A stretch of DNA of 64,000 nt, taken from positions 1 to 64,000 of the forward strand of contig NZ_JAHWGU010000027.1 of the NCBI RefSeq assembly GCF_020873875.1, in the 5' to 3' direction. Origin of the DNA: Actinoplanes sp. DH11 (GTDB lineage Bacteria; Actinomycetota; Actinomycetes; Mycobacteriales; Micromonosporaceae). Under the pieces are notes generated by a model. The model had not been told where the DNA came from. It saw only the letters and a program-made list of their open reading frames with translations, and ran no database searches. Shown in pieces: positions 33,991 to 42,828 of this stretch (position 1 is its first letter; each line of letters opens with the position of its first letter). Position numbers and translations under genes: made by a program.

Positions 33991-34862
33991 CGACGCTGCT
34001 CGATCGGCCGGCCACCCCGACAGCCGAGGTCGCGGCGCCACGACCCCGGCGCAACCCGCTGCCGCAGCTGGCCATGTTCGCCTGGGCGGTGGTGACGGCG
34101 CTGCCGCTGATCTGGGCGGTGCTCAGTTCCCTGAAGACCGACGACGAGATCCTGAACCGGCCGTGGGCGCCGCCGGACACCCCGCACTTCGAGAATTGGG
34201 CGCGGGCCTGGACGGCGGCGAGCATCGGCAGGTACTTCTGGAACAGCCTGATCGTCGTGGGCGGCGCGCTGGTGCTGACCATGTTGCTGGGTTCGCTCGT
34301 CGCCTACGCCCTGGCGCGGTATCCGTTCCGCGGCAACCGGCTCGTCTACTACACATTCGTCGCGGCGATGTTCTTCCCGGTGTTCCTGGCCCTGGTGCCA
34401 CTCTTCTTCGTGGTGCAGCGGCTGGGACTGCTCGGGACGTACCCGGGACTGATCCTGGTCTACACCGCGTACGCCGTACCGTTCACCGTCTTCTTCCTGC
34501 ACGCGTTCTTCCGCACCCTGCCCGCCGAGGTCGCCGAGGCGGCGGTCCTGGACGGCTGCTCGCACGGCGCGGTGTTCACCCGCGTCATGCTCCCGCTCGC
34601 CCGGCCCGGCCTGGTCGCGGTCGGCATCTTCAATTTCCTCGGGCTCTGGAACCAGTACCTGCTCCCGCTGGTTCTCAACCCCGACCCGGACCGGTACGTC
34701 CTGGCGCAGGGTCTGGCCGCCCTGTCGGTCAGTCAGGGGTACCGCAGCGACTGGAGCGGCCTGTTCGCCGGCATGACCATCGCGATGCTGCCGGTTCTCG
34801 TCGCCTACGTCGCGTTTCAGAGGCACATCCGCGCCGGGATGACCGCCGGCGCGGTCCGGTAA
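33987..34862 (+). CDS. ngcG: NgcG-like ABC transporter permease
   Basis: 291 residues from MTTLLDRPATPTAEV; longer upstream reading is frame overlap with ngcF. MalG-type permease with six helices; the EAA loop is EVAEAAVLDGCSHGAVFTRVMLPLARPG. It ends with the usual short cytoplasmic tail (FQRHIRAGMTAGAVR). Pairs with NgcF to form the channel. Confidence 0.88.
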   Translation: MTTLLDRPATPTAEVAAPRPRRNPLPQLAMFAWAVVTALPLIWAVLSSLKTDDEILNRPWAPPDTPHFENWARAWTAASIGRYFWNSLIVVGGALVLTMLLGSLVAYALARYPFRGNRLVYYTFVAAMFFPVFLALVPLFFVVQRLGLLGTYPGLILVYTAYAVPFTVFFLHAFFRTLPAEVAEAAVLDGCSHGAVFTRVMLPLARPGLVAVGIFNFLGLWNQYLLPLVLNPDPDRYVLAQGLAALSVSQGYRSDWSGLFAGMTIAMLPVLVAYVAFQRHIRAGMTAGAVR

Positions 34863-34886
34863 CCCCCGCTACCACCAGGAGTCCCC

Positions 34887-36059
34887 ATGTCTGTAGGAAG
34901 ACGCCTCTTCGCAGGCCTGTTAGCGTCCGTTTTGTCGGCTTTCGGCATTGTCGTAGCGAACGCCGGCAGCGCCACGGCCGCCGACTGCGGCTACCTCTTC
35001 GACGACTTCCACTACGCCTCGGCGGCCGACCCGGCACTGACCGCCAACGGCTGGACGCCGCGCAGCTACCAGGGCGGACCCGGCGTGCCCGGCGCCACCT
35101 GGGCACCGTCCGCCGTCACCTTCCCCACCGACGGCGGCCAGCAGGTCATGCAGCTGACCGCCTCCACCGACGGCACCGCGGCCGGCACCAGTCACGCGGA
35201 GCTCTACTCCACCGAGAAGCGCTACCTGGAGGGCACCTACGCCAGCCGGGTCCGGTTCACCGACGCACCGGTCAGCGGCCCCGACGGCGACCACATCAAC
35301 CAGACCTTCTTCACCATCAGCCCGCTGAACGGTGACCTCGACCCCACCTACAGCGAACTGGACATCTCCGAGTACCTGCCGAACGGCGGCTGGGGCGAAA
35401 CCGGGCCGATCAACTACCAGACCAGCTGGTACACCTACCGCGCCGACCCGTGGTACGCCGACAACCTGCACTCGTCACAACGCTCCAGCCTGGACGGGTG
35501 GCACGACCTGGTGGCACAGGTGTCCGGCGGACACGTCGTCTACTGGATCGACGGCGTGCAGGTCGGCGACCACGGCGGCAAGTTCTTCCCCCGCCAGACC
35601 ATGACCATCAACTGGAACCTGTGGTTCATCGACCTGGCCGCGCACACCGGCGGGCGGTCCACCTACATCGAGCAGGTGGACTGGGTACTGTTCGCCAAGA
35701 ACCAGGTGCTCTCACCGGCCCAGGTGAACGCGCGGACCGGGTCGTACCGGTCGGCCGGCACCAGATTCGCCGACACCGTCGCGACCTCCGGGCCATGCGT
35801 GAACCCGACCCCGCCGTCACCCACGCCGTCGACACCGCCGCCGTCCCAGCCGCCCGCCGGTGACTGCGCGACCGCCCCGCAGTGGCAGTTCGGTGCCGCC
35901 TACCAGGGCGGCAGCGTGGTCAAGCACGAGAAGAGCGCCAGCGGCAACCCGTCCGGGCCGGGCTCCGGTCAGGGCGCGCACCTGTGGAAGGCGCGCTGGT
36001 GGACACAGGGCTCCGAGCCCGGCTGGACCGAGCAGTGGCAGGATCTCGGCCGCTGCTGA
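34887..36059 (+). CDS. secreted GH16-like glycoside hydrolase with C-terminal chitin-binding (CBM5/12) module
   Basis: 390 residues with AGGAG before the ATG. Signal peptide to about residue 33 (LLASVLSAFGIVVANAGSATAA). The catalytic jelly roll holds YSELDISEYL, the ExDxxE active-site pattern of GH16 (nucleophile and acid/base glutamates). A PTPPSPTPSTPPPSQPP linker leads to a ~50-residue CBM5/12-like module (WQFGAAYQGGSVVKHEK, LWKARWWTQGSEPG) that binds chitin or cellulose. Only 24 bp after ngcG and followed by a terminator, so it is the extracellular arm of the uptake operon. GH16 usually attacks beta-1,3/1,4-glucans, so its substrate in a chitin context is open. Confidence 0.8.
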   Translation: MSVGRRLFAGLLASVLSAFGIVVANAGSATAADCGYLFDDFHYASAADPALTANGWTPRSYQGGPGVPGATWAPSAVTFPTDGGQQVMQLTASTDGTAAGTSHAELYSTEKRYLEGTYASRVRFTDAPVSGPDGDHINQTFFTISPLNGDLDPTYSELDISEYLPNGGWGETGPINYQTSWYTYRADPWYADNLHSSQRSSLDGWHDLVAQVSGGHVVYWIDGVQVGDHGGKFFPRQTMTINWNLWFIDLAAHTGGRSTYIEQVDWVLFAKNQVLSPAQVNARTGSYRSAGTRFADTVATSGPCVNPTPPSPTPSTPPPSQPPAGDCATAPQWQFGAAYQGGSVVKHEKSASGNPSGPGSGQGAHLWKARWWTQGSEPGWTEQWQDLGRC

Positions 36060-36069
36060 CCGGCCGCAC

Positions 36070-36102
36070 GAGAGGGCGGGCGCCGTGGCGTCCCGCCCTC
36101 TC
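36070..36102 (+). terminator. terminator closing the ngc-GH16 operon
   Basis: An 11-bp perfect stem (GAGAGGGCGGG with CCCGCCCTCTC) with an internal CGCC/GGCG extension, 11 bp after the GH16 stop. Confidence 0.8.
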
Positions 36103-36122
36103 CGGTCGCACCGGCCCGTCCC

Positions 36123-36234
36123 GCTTCCGGCTGCCGGGCGCTTCCGGCTGCCGGGCGCTTCCGGCTGCCGGGCGCTTCCGGCTGCCGGGCGCTTCCGGCT
36201 GCCGGGCGCTTCCGGCTGCCGGGCGCTTCCGGTC
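36123..36234. repeat. 17-bp minisatellite
   Basis: CTTCCGGCTGCCGGGCG repeats head-to-tail about six and a half times, running right up to the stop codon of the gene that ends at 36233 on the minus strand. It lies just after the GH16 operon terminator. Confidence 0.9.
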
Positions 36235-36700
36235 AGGCGCTGAGCTGGTCCAGGCGGTCCTGCACTGCGGGGATGCCGACCGGCACCTGGCCACAGGCGA
36301 CCTGCGCGGCGGCCCGCTCGGTGCTGCTGCGCCCCGACAGGTTCGCGGCCGAGAAGTGGGCCATGTCGGCGAGCACCTGCTCCGCCCGTACCGTGTCGGT
36401 GGAGAAACCCCGCACCGCCGTGCGAAGATCCCGGTTGAAGAGCAGCCGCGACTGGGTGCGGTCCAGTTCCGCGCGCAGCTCGGCCATCTGCTGCGGGCCG
36501 GCGGGCCGGTCGTCGCCGCCGGTGGTCTCCGGCGTGATCTCACCGGTCGCCAGCTGCAGCATGTCGGTGCAGACCCGGTCGGTGTGGTACCTGTCGACGG
36601 CGAACGCACCCATGGCGCCGAGCCCGGACGCGGCACCGGCCACGACCGCCGCCACGGTGACGATCCTGCGGCGCAACCCACCGTGCGATCTGCTTCTCAT
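36233..36700 (-). CDS. signal-anchored protein of unknown function
   Basis: 155 residues. Arg-rich N-terminus (MRSRSHGGLRRR) followed by one helix (IVTVAAVVAGAASGLGAMGAFAV) indicates a signal anchor or signal peptide. The exported part is helical and polar, with two Cys (VCTDM and VACGQ) that could form a disulfide. DRTQSRLLFNRDLRTAVRGFSTDTVRAEQVLADM looks like one long amphipathic helix. I do not recognise the family. Its 3' end is bordered by the 17-bp minisatellite. Confidence 0.6.
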   Translation of the reverse strand: MRSRSHGGLRRRIVTVAAVVAGAASGLGAMGAFAVDRYHTDRVCTDMLQLATGEITPETTGGDDRPAGPQQMAELRAELDRTQSRLLFNRDLRTAVRGFSTDTVRAEQVLADMAHFSAANLSGRSSTERAAAQVACGQVPVGIPAVQDRLDQLSA

Positions 36701-36817
36701 GGTGGACCTTCCGGGGCGTCAGGTGCGTGTCCGTGCAGCGTTGGACTCGACGTCCGCAGGCCCGGGTTGAGCGTTCCCGCCGGCCGGCAATCCCCCGCAC
36801 CCTTTTACGCACTCGTT

Positions 36818-37273
36818 TCAGCCGGCGAAGTATTCGTAGGGTGCCACCGACACACCCTCACAGATCGTCCGCTGATCGTCGGCACCGGCGCCCGGGTCCA
36901 GGTCGCGGGCGCTGCGCGACCCCATCGAGAACAGCGCGAACCCCGGTTCGAAGCGGTAGCCGACACCGGTCTCCTCGTACCGGTACCCCCGAGCCGCCAG
37001 GTCGGCCAGGACGTCGTCCATGAACCGGTACGTCAGCTGCACCCCGTCGAACCAGGCCTCCTCGCCGCCGTCACCGGAGTACGCCAGCTCCACCAGCTCC
37101 ACCGTGTCCAAATCACCGTAGGAGAGCACCAGCATCGGATGCGTCTCGTAGATCGCCCGGTCCAGCCGTCCCGGGTGCACCGGCGTGCCGAGCCTGCACT
37201 CCACGACCTCGCGGCTCTCCCCGATGCGCACCAGCGCCACACCCTCACCCGGCAGAATCTCCATGCCGCGCAT
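36818..37273 (-). CDS. cytoplasmic protein of unknown function
   Basis: 151 residues from MRGMEILPGEGV, with GGAGAAG about 12 bp upstream; the ATG three codons later is possible. No signal or membrane segment. Alternating strands (GVALVRIGESREVVECRLG, AIYETHPMLVLSYGD, GVQLTYRFMDDVLADLAARGYRYEET) suggest a small alpha/beta fold resembling immunity-like or SMI1-type proteins only loosely. Family unknown. The 5' flank carries the 43-bp repeat array C. Confidence 0.6.
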   Translation of the reverse strand: MRGMEILPGEGVALVRIGESREVVECRLGTPVHPGRLDRAIYETHPMLVLSYGDLDTVELVELAYSGDGGEEAWFDGVQLTYRFMDDVLADLAARGYRYEETGVGYRFEPGFALFSMGSRSARDLDPGAGADDQRTICEGVSVAPYEYFAG

Positions 37274-37389
37274 GATGCCACGCTTCTCCGGACCCGCCCG
37301 CTCGCGCACACCGCCGCCCCGACAGCACACCGCGCCAGCCGCGCGACCTGCGTCCGGTGCCGGGGTCGGACACACATGCGCGGCTGTGC

Positions 37390-37645
37390 GTTTGCCGGTA
37401 AACCGCGCGGGCCGCCTGCGTTGACCTGTGACGTTCAGCGGCAAACCGCGCGGGCCGCCTGCGCTGACCGGTGACGTTCACCGGCAAACTTCGCGCGTCG
37501 CCTCGTTGACTGGTGACGTTTACCGGTAAACACCTCGCGGGCGGCCTCGTTGACTGGTGACGTTCAGCGGCAAACTTCACGCGTCGCCTCCTTGACTGCC
37601 TAGGTTTACCGGTAAACCTCGCGGGAAGCCTCGTTGACCGGTAAA
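37390..37645. repeat. 43-bp tandem repeat array C (six units) built on GTTTACCGGTAAAC
   Basis: Units begin near 37390, 37433, 37476, 37518, 37562 and 37604. Each starts with GTTTACCGGTAAAC (perfect 14-bp palindrome in units 4 and 6, one change in unit 1) or its variant GTTCASCGGCAAAC, continues through TCGCG-GCCTCG and ends TTGACYGGTGAC. The array lies 117 bp upstream of the minus-strand gene starting at 37273 and next to stem-loop copy 2. Confidence 0.9.
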
Positions 37646-37735
37646 CCGTGGGGAGCGTGAGCCGGGTTCGGGCCGCCGGACGGCTTGGCGACGAGGCGAG
37701 CCGCGCCTCTCCTGCGCCAGACACGTGAGAACCGA

Positions 37736-37816
37736 GATGTTGATCTGCTAGCGATGCGAAATCGCGGTTTCGACCCCTTGATCACAGCGATTTCGTAGCG
37801 CTAGCAGATCAACTTC
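37736..37816 (-). repeat. 81-bp palindromic stem-loop element, copy 2 (inverted orientation)
   Basis: Same 30-21-30 geometry as the other copies, but the loop (37766-37786) reads as the reverse complement, so this copy is inverted. Read in element orientation, its left arm has CTACG and its right arm the pairing position ATGCG, the same asymmetry as copy 3. Confidence 0.92.
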
Positions 37817-38306
37817 TGCGCCCGGAGGTCGGCACGGCGGATCACGGCGGACGAGCGTGCGGGCACTCACTGACGGCCCTGGGTACAAAACGGTACAAGA
37901 CTCCCAATCACGCGCTCGGGCGGATCGTAGGTAGACAGCTTCCTCTGCCAGCCGTCGATCTTGCCCCTGCCGACGCGGACGGACGCCCCGGGACCTGGGC
38001 TCTCCACCGGGCGCAGGCCGCAGGGCCGGGCAAGCAGGCGGGCAGGCGGGCAGGCGATGGAGACGCGGCGGGATCGGCGGGCAACGCGGCGAGGCAAAGG
38101 CGCGCGGGGGCCGGCCGGACACCGCCCACGGGAACGCAGCCAGGCAAAGGCGCGCGGGGAGCCGGCCGGACACCGCGCACGGGAACGCAGCCAGGCAAAG
38201 GCGCGCGCAGAGCCGGCCGGACACCGCGCACGGGAACACGGCGGGGCGGAGGCGTGCGGGGAGCTGGCTGGGCGCCGCGCGCCGGGGGGTGAGGCGGGGA
38301 CGCTGC
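37817..38306. repeat. gene-free stretch ending in 51-bp tandem repeats (array D)
   Basis: No gene is supported. From about 38080 to 38275 a 51-bp unit built from CGCAGCCAGGCAAAGGCGCG and GAGCCGGCCGGACACCGCGC repeats three and a half times (period checked at 38132 and 38183), with the last copy degenerate. It runs to the stop codon of the TetR gene at 38307. Confidence 0.8.
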
Positions 38307-38873
38307 TCAGGTGATGAGGCGGGTTGCGAAGGCGGTTACGGCGTCGTCGGGGGGTATGTCGGGGTCGATGGGTGTGGTGAGCATGTCCAGGAGCAGGCCG
38401 TCCAGGGCGTAGTGCAGCAACGCGATCTCGAAGCGGCCGCCGGGTAGGCCGGTGGTGGCGTGGAAGGCTACGTCGTCGTGGTAGCCGCGGCGCAGCGTGT
38501 CGCCGAGGATGGTGGCCAGGCCGGGGCGGCGGGCCGCTTCGAGGCGCAGTTCGATCAGGGCGCGGGTCAGGTCGGGCTGCCGGGTGGTGCGTTCGACGAT
38601 GTAGCGCAGGTAGTCGACGAACAGTTCGCGGCCGGGTTCGCGGGTGGCCAGCGCGGCGACGACCGTCTCGTCCGGGGCGAACCGTTCGAGGATCCGTTCG
38701 CCGAGGGCGCCGAGCAGTGCGTCGCGGGAGCGGAAGTAGTTCGACGCGGTGCCGGCGGGCACGCCTGCCTCGGCGTCCACCGCGCGGTGGGTGAGGCCGC
38801 GGGCGCCGGCAGCGGCGAGGACCCGCAGACCGGCGTCGGCGAGCACGCGGCGGCGCTCCGGGTTGCTGGGCAT
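38307..38873 (-). CDS. TetR family regulator
   Basis: 188 residues from MPSNPERRRVLADAG. The HTH is GLTHRAVDAEAGVPAGTASNYFRSRDALL (about residues 25-53) and the rest a helical ligand domain. It faces the RibD-like reductase gene across an 81-bp gap that contains inverted repeats, so it probably controls both itself and that gene. Its 3' end abuts minisatellite D. Confidence 0.88.
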   Translation of the reverse strand: MPSNPERRRVLADAGLRVLAAAGARGLTHRAVDAEAGVPAGTASNYFRSRDALLGALGERILERFAPDETVVAALATREPGRELFVDYLRYIVERTTRQPDLTRALIELRLEAARRPGLATILGDTLRRGYHDDVAFHATTGLPGGRFEIALLHYALDGLLLDMLTTPIDPDIPPDDAVTAFATRLIT

Positions 38874-38890
38874 GAAAACACGGTAGCAGT

Positions 38891-38937
38891 AACCACTACA
38901 GGTGCTGTAGTTTCTGACCACGACAGCAGTAGTGGTT
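38891..38937. promoter_or_regulatory. TetR operator region between tetR and RibD-like gene
   Basis: AACCACTAC (38891-38899) and GTAGTGGTT (38929-38937) are perfect 9-bp inverted half sites, and CTACAG-GTG-CTGTAG (38896-38910) is a second palindrome nested in the first. Both lie in the divergent promoter gap. Confidence 0.6.
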
Positions 38938-38954
38938 GATCGAGGGGAACCCGC

Positions 38955-39521
38955 ATGCGCAAGCTCGTGTACTTCGTCGCCAGCACCATCGACGGCTTCA
39001 TCGCCGCACCGGACGGGTCGTGGGACTTCTTGGTCATCTCCGACGACGTCACCGCGTTCATGACCGAGCGGTACCCGGAGACCGTGCCCACCCATGCCCG
39101 GGCGATGCTCGGCGTCGACGCGCCGAACCGGACCATCGACACCGTGCTGATGGGCCGGCTCACCTACGAACCGGCGCTGCGTGAGGGCGTCACCAGCCCG
39201 TACGGTCACCTGCGCCAGGTGGTCTTCTCACGCACCCTGACCAGCACCGATCCGGCGGTCGAGGTGGTCGCCGGCGACCCCGTGGAGTTCGTCGGCAAGC
39301 TGCGGCAGGAGCCCGGCGCCGACATCTGGCTGGCCGGCGGGGGCTCTCTCGCCGGCCAGCTGCTGCCGGAGGTCGACGAACTGGTGATCAAGCTGAACCC
39401 GATCGTCGCCGGCTCCGGCATCCCGCTCGTGACGCGCGGCTTCGACCCGCACCGGTTCACCCTGATCGACGCGACGCCCCTGCCCAGCGGCGTGGTGGTG
39501 CTGCGTTACGCCAAGGCTTAG
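38955..39521 (+). CDS. dihydrofolate reductase-like (RibD C-terminal) family protein
   Basis: 188 residues, ATG with GAGGGGAA upstream. RKLVYFVASTIDGFIAAPDGSWDF is the family's opening strand-loop, DTVLMGRLTYE the cofactor region and DIWLAGGGSLAGQLLPEVDELVIKLNPIVAGSGIPL the NADPH-binding end, as in RibD C-terminal/DHFR-fold reductases. Substrate unknown. Its stop codon overlaps that of the convergent GH65 gene. Confidence 0.88.
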   Translation: MRKLVYFVASTIDGFIAAPDGSWDFLVISDDVTAFMTERYPETVPTHARAMLGVDAPNRTIDTVLMGRLTYEPALREGVTSPYGHLRQVVFSRTLTSTDPAVEVVAGDPVEFVGKLRQEPGADIWLAGGGSLAGQLLPEVDELVIKLNPIVAGSGIPLVTRGFDPHRFTLIDATPLPSGVVVLRYAKA

Positions 39522-41866
39522 TTGACGCTGTCCTGGCCGGGCGCGTAGCCGGGCGCCTGCTGCGGCGGCGGCAGCAGCGGCTCCACGGGTATGACCGGAC
39601 GCGTCACCGGCTCGGCCGCGGACACCTCGGTCTCCTCGCCGTAGAGCAGCACCCGCAACCGGCCCTCCGGCCCGTCGCGCAGTGTCACCGTGGTGTTCTC
39701 GTGGTCGGCCTCGATCAGCAGGCGGAACCCGCTGTGCCGCAGGTTGAACCGCAGCCGGCTGATGCTCGAGGGCAGCCGCGGCGCCAGGTGCAGCAGGTTC
39801 TCGTCCTCCCGGAGGCCGCCGAAGCCTTCGACGATCGCCGACCACGCGCCGGCCAGTGACGCGATGTGCAGGCCGTCCCGGGTGTTGCCGTGCAGGTCGC
39901 GCAGGTCGACCATGGCGGCCTCCCAGGCGTACTCGCGGGCCAGCTCGAGGTGGCCGACCTCGGCGCACATGACCGCCTGGGTGCAGGCGGACAGCGACGA
40001 GTCCCGTACGGTGATCCGCTCGTAGTAGTCGACGTTGCGCGCCTTCTGCTCGGGCGTGAAGTGCTCGCCGCACCAGTGCATGGCCAGCACCAGGTCGGCC
40101 TGCTTGCAGACCTGCCGGCGGTAGAGCTGGAAGTACGGCGCGTGCTTCATCAGCGGTTCGCCGTGTTTCTCGTCCGAGAAGTGCCAGGGCGCGTACCGGG
40201 TGAAGCCCTCCGACTGCGGGTGCACGCCGAGCCGTTCGTCGTAGGGCACGTGCACGGCCTTCGCGCACGCCCGCCAGACGTCCGGTTCGTCGGCGCCCAC
40301 CCCGAGCCGTTCGGCCAGCTCGGGGTTGCGGGCGCAGGCCTCGGCGGCGGCGCGCAGGTTCCGGGCGGCCATCAGGTTGGTGAAGACGTTGTCGTCGGCG
40401 ACCGCGCTGTACTCGTCGGGGCCGGTGACGCCGTCGATGTGCCAGACACCGTCGGCGTCGTGGTGGCCGTGCGACACCCAGAGCCGGGCCGTCTCCACCA
40501 GGATCTCCACCCCGAAGTCCAGTTCGGTGCCGGTGATCCGGCGGTACCGGTCGACGGCCCGGGCCACCACCGCGTTCAGGTGCAGCGCCGCGGTGCCGGC
40601 CGGCCAGTACGCCGAGCACTCGCCGCCGGCGATGGTGCGCCATGGGTACGCGGCACCGGACAGTCCCAGCGTGCGGGCCCGGTCCCGGGCGTGCGGCAGG
40701 ATCGAGTGCCGCCAGCGCAGAGCGTCCGCGGCGGCCCGCGGCGCGGTGTACATCAGCAGCGGCAGCACGTAGCCCTCGGTGTCCCAGAACGCGTGGCCGT
40801 CGTACCCCGGCCCGGTCAGGCCCTTGCCCGGAATGGGCCGGCCCTCGGCGCGGGCGCCGGCCTGCAGCACGTGGAACAGCCCGAACCGGACCGCCTGCTG
40901 CAGGGCCGGGTCACCCTCGATCTCCACGTCGGCGGCGTCCCAGAAGTCGTCGAGGTAGGCCCGCTGCGCTGCCACGAGACCGTCCCACCCGGCGTACCGG
41001 GCGCCGTTGAGGTCCGCGGCGACCTGGTCGCGCAGCGCCTCGGTGGACCGGGAGGTGCTCCACCCGTACCCCATGAACTTGATGATGCGCAGCCGCCCGC
41101 CCGGCGGCAGCTCGGTGACCACCGTCGTGCGCGCCCAGTCCGGCCGCACGTCGGTCTCCTCCTCGTAGGCGCCGGGCGTCTCGATGACATGGTCCACGCC
41201 GGCGGCCATCAGCAGGCCGCTGGTGCGCGCCCGGTGCAGCAGCACCGCGCCGTGCTGCTCCTTGTCCTGCTCCACCGCGAGCAGCGGATCCTTCAGCGCG
41301 GCCGCCACCCGCGGGTCGTCGGAGACCTTCACCTGCTCCTCGTTGGCGGCCAGCCCGGACTGCACGGTGATCCGCACCGGGTGATCGGTGGCCTCGACCT
41401 CGTAGCAGACCGCGGCGACCGCCCGCTGCGTGAACGACACCAGCCGCCGGCTGCGGATGCGGACCCGCCGCCCGGCCGGTGACTCCCAGTCGACGTCGCG
41501 GCGCAGCACCCCGGCGCGCAGGTCGAGGACCCGTTCGTGGGAGTGCAGCACGCCACGTTCGACGGTGAACTGCTCGTCGTCGACCATCAGCCGGATGATC
41601 TTGCCGTCGGTCACGTTGACCACGGTCTGGCCCTGCTCGGGGTAGCCGTAGCCGCCCTCCGGGTAGGGCAGCGGCCGCTCCTCGTAGAACGAGTTGAGGT
41701 AGGTGCCGGAGATCTCGTGCGGCTCACCCTCGTCCAGGTTGCCGCGCAGCCCGAGGTACCCGTTGGCGAGCGCGAACACCGACTCCATCTGGGCGAGCAG
41801 CTCGGTCTCCAGCCGGGTCTCGCGTACCTGCCACGGCTCGGTCGGGCAGATCTCTTCGTTGATCAT
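39518..41866 (-). CDS. GH65 family disaccharide phosphorylase/hydrolase
   Basis: 782 residues. An N-terminal beta-sandwich (ALANGYLGLRGNLDEG) leads to the (alpha/alpha)6 barrel with YDGHAFWDTEGYVLPLL and GVTGPDEYSAVADDNVFTN, whose Glu is the general acid of GH65. KHAPYFQLYRRQVCKQADLV and HGNTRDGLHIASLAGAW follow as in trehalose, maltose and kojibiose phosphorylases. The enzyme acts on an alpha-linked glucose disaccharide in the cytoplasm; the length fits phosphorylases. No sugar mutase gene is adjacent to specify the substrate. Confidence 0.9.
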   Translation of the reverse strand: MINEEICPTEPWQVRETRLETELLAQMESVFALANGYLGLRGNLDEGEPHEISGTYLNSFYEERPLPYPEGGYGYPEQGQTVVNVTDGKIIRLMVDDEQFTVERGVLHSHERVLDLRAGVLRRDVDWESPAGRRVRIRSRRLVSFTQRAVAAVCYEVEATDHPVRITVQSGLAANEEQVKVSDDPRVAAALKDPLLAVEQDKEQHGAVLLHRARTSGLLMAAGVDHVIETPGAYEEETDVRPDWARTTVVTELPPGGRLRIIKFMGYGWSTSRSTEALRDQVAADLNGARYAGWDGLVAAQRAYLDDFWDAADVEIEGDPALQQAVRFGLFHVLQAGARAEGRPIPGKGLTGPGYDGHAFWDTEGYVLPLLMYTAPRAAADALRWRHSILPHARDRARTLGLSGAAYPWRTIAGGECSAYWPAGTAALHLNAVVARAVDRYRRITGTELDFGVEILVETARLWVSHGHHDADGVWHIDGVTGPDEYSAVADDNVFTNLMAARNLRAAAEACARNPELAERLGVGADEPDVWRACAKAVHVPYDERLGVHPQSEGFTRYAPWHFSDEKHGEPLMKHAPYFQLYRRQVCKQADLVLAMHWCGEHFTPEQKARNVDYYERITVRDSSLSACTQAVMCAEVGHLELAREYAWEAAMVDLRDLHGNTRDGLHIASLAGAWSAIVEGFGGLREDENLLHLAPRLPSSISRLRFNLRHSGFRLLIEADHENTTVTLRDGPEGRLRVLLYGEETEVSAAEPVTRPVIPVEPLLPPPQQAPGYAPGQDSVN

Positions 41867-41957
41867 GCGGGGAGGCCAGCGCTGGTCATGACCTGTGCAA
41901 TTACCACGCTCCAGCCCCCGGAAACTGGCAGTTTGCTGAAGGCGGCAGGATTGTCAC

Positions 41958-42828
41958 GTGCGGCGATTCCTGATTCCGGCGATGGCGGCCACCGTGGTGC
42001 TCGCGGGCGGTGGCCTGATCTACAGCGGCCTGGGTTCCTCGTCCGAATCGGCGGGCGCGCTGTTCCAGGCGTCACCGACCCCGACCGGGCCCAGCCCCGA
42101 GGAACTCGCCGCGGCCGAGCGGGCGGCACGCGCCAAGCGGCTCGACGCGGCGCTGAAGAAGGTGAGCACCGGCGGCGCCGAGTTCTCGGTGGCGGTGCTG
42201 GACGCGACAACCGGGCAGACGTACGCCTACCGCGGCGGCACCGCCTACGACACCGCCAGCATCGTGAAGGCCGACATCCTGGCCTGCATGCTGCTCAAGG
42301 CCCAGGACGCCGGCCTCGGCCGAGATGTCGCTGGCGAAACCGATGATCCGGCTGAGCGACAACAACGCCACCACCAAACTGTTCCGCAAGATCGGCGGCA
42401 AGGCGGCGGTCACCGGCTGCAACAAACGGCTCGGGCTGACCGACACCGAGATCGACGTGCACTGGGGGCTGACCCGGACCACGGCCGCGGACCAGGTGCG
42501 GTTGCTGGCCGGGTTCGACGACACCGACGGCCCGCTGGACGACGCGTCCCGCCAGACCGCGTTCGAGCTGATGACCACGGTCGACGAGGCGCAGGACTGG
42601 GGTGTGCCGGCGGTGGCGCAGCCGGGCGAGACGGCGACCGTGAAGAACGGCTGGGACACCCGGACCGCGGACGGCGGCACGTGGGTGGTCAACTCGATCG
42701 GCCGGGTCAGCGCCGACGGCGTGGACGTGTCGATGGCGGTCCTCTCGCACGACAACGCGTCGATGGAGAGCGGCATCACGCTGGTGGAGAAAGTGGCGAA
42801 GCTGACCCGCAAGCACCTGAAGTACTAA
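41958..42828 (+). pseudogene. beta-lactamase-fold serine hydrolase, frameshifted
   Basis: Two frames together give one class-A-type serine hydrolase. The first (from GTG 41958) has a signal anchor (RRFLIPAMAATVVLAGGGLIYSG) and the catalytic S-x-x-K in TASIVKADIL, then drifts after KAQDAGLG near 42315. The second frame resumes with EMSLAKPMIRLSDNNATT (the SDN motif) and continues through VKNGWDT (the K-x-G box) to KHLKY at 42828. The phase change needs one extra or two missing bases in GCCGGCCTCGGCC. Either it is a recent pseudogene or the read contains an indel; all motifs are intact. It is divergent from GH65. Confidence 0.8.

Noticed and set aside
37390..37645. Replication origin iterons
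   Set aside because: The repeats look iteron-like but no replication initiator or partition gene is adjacent; FxsT's ParA-like domain is 14 kb away in another operon.
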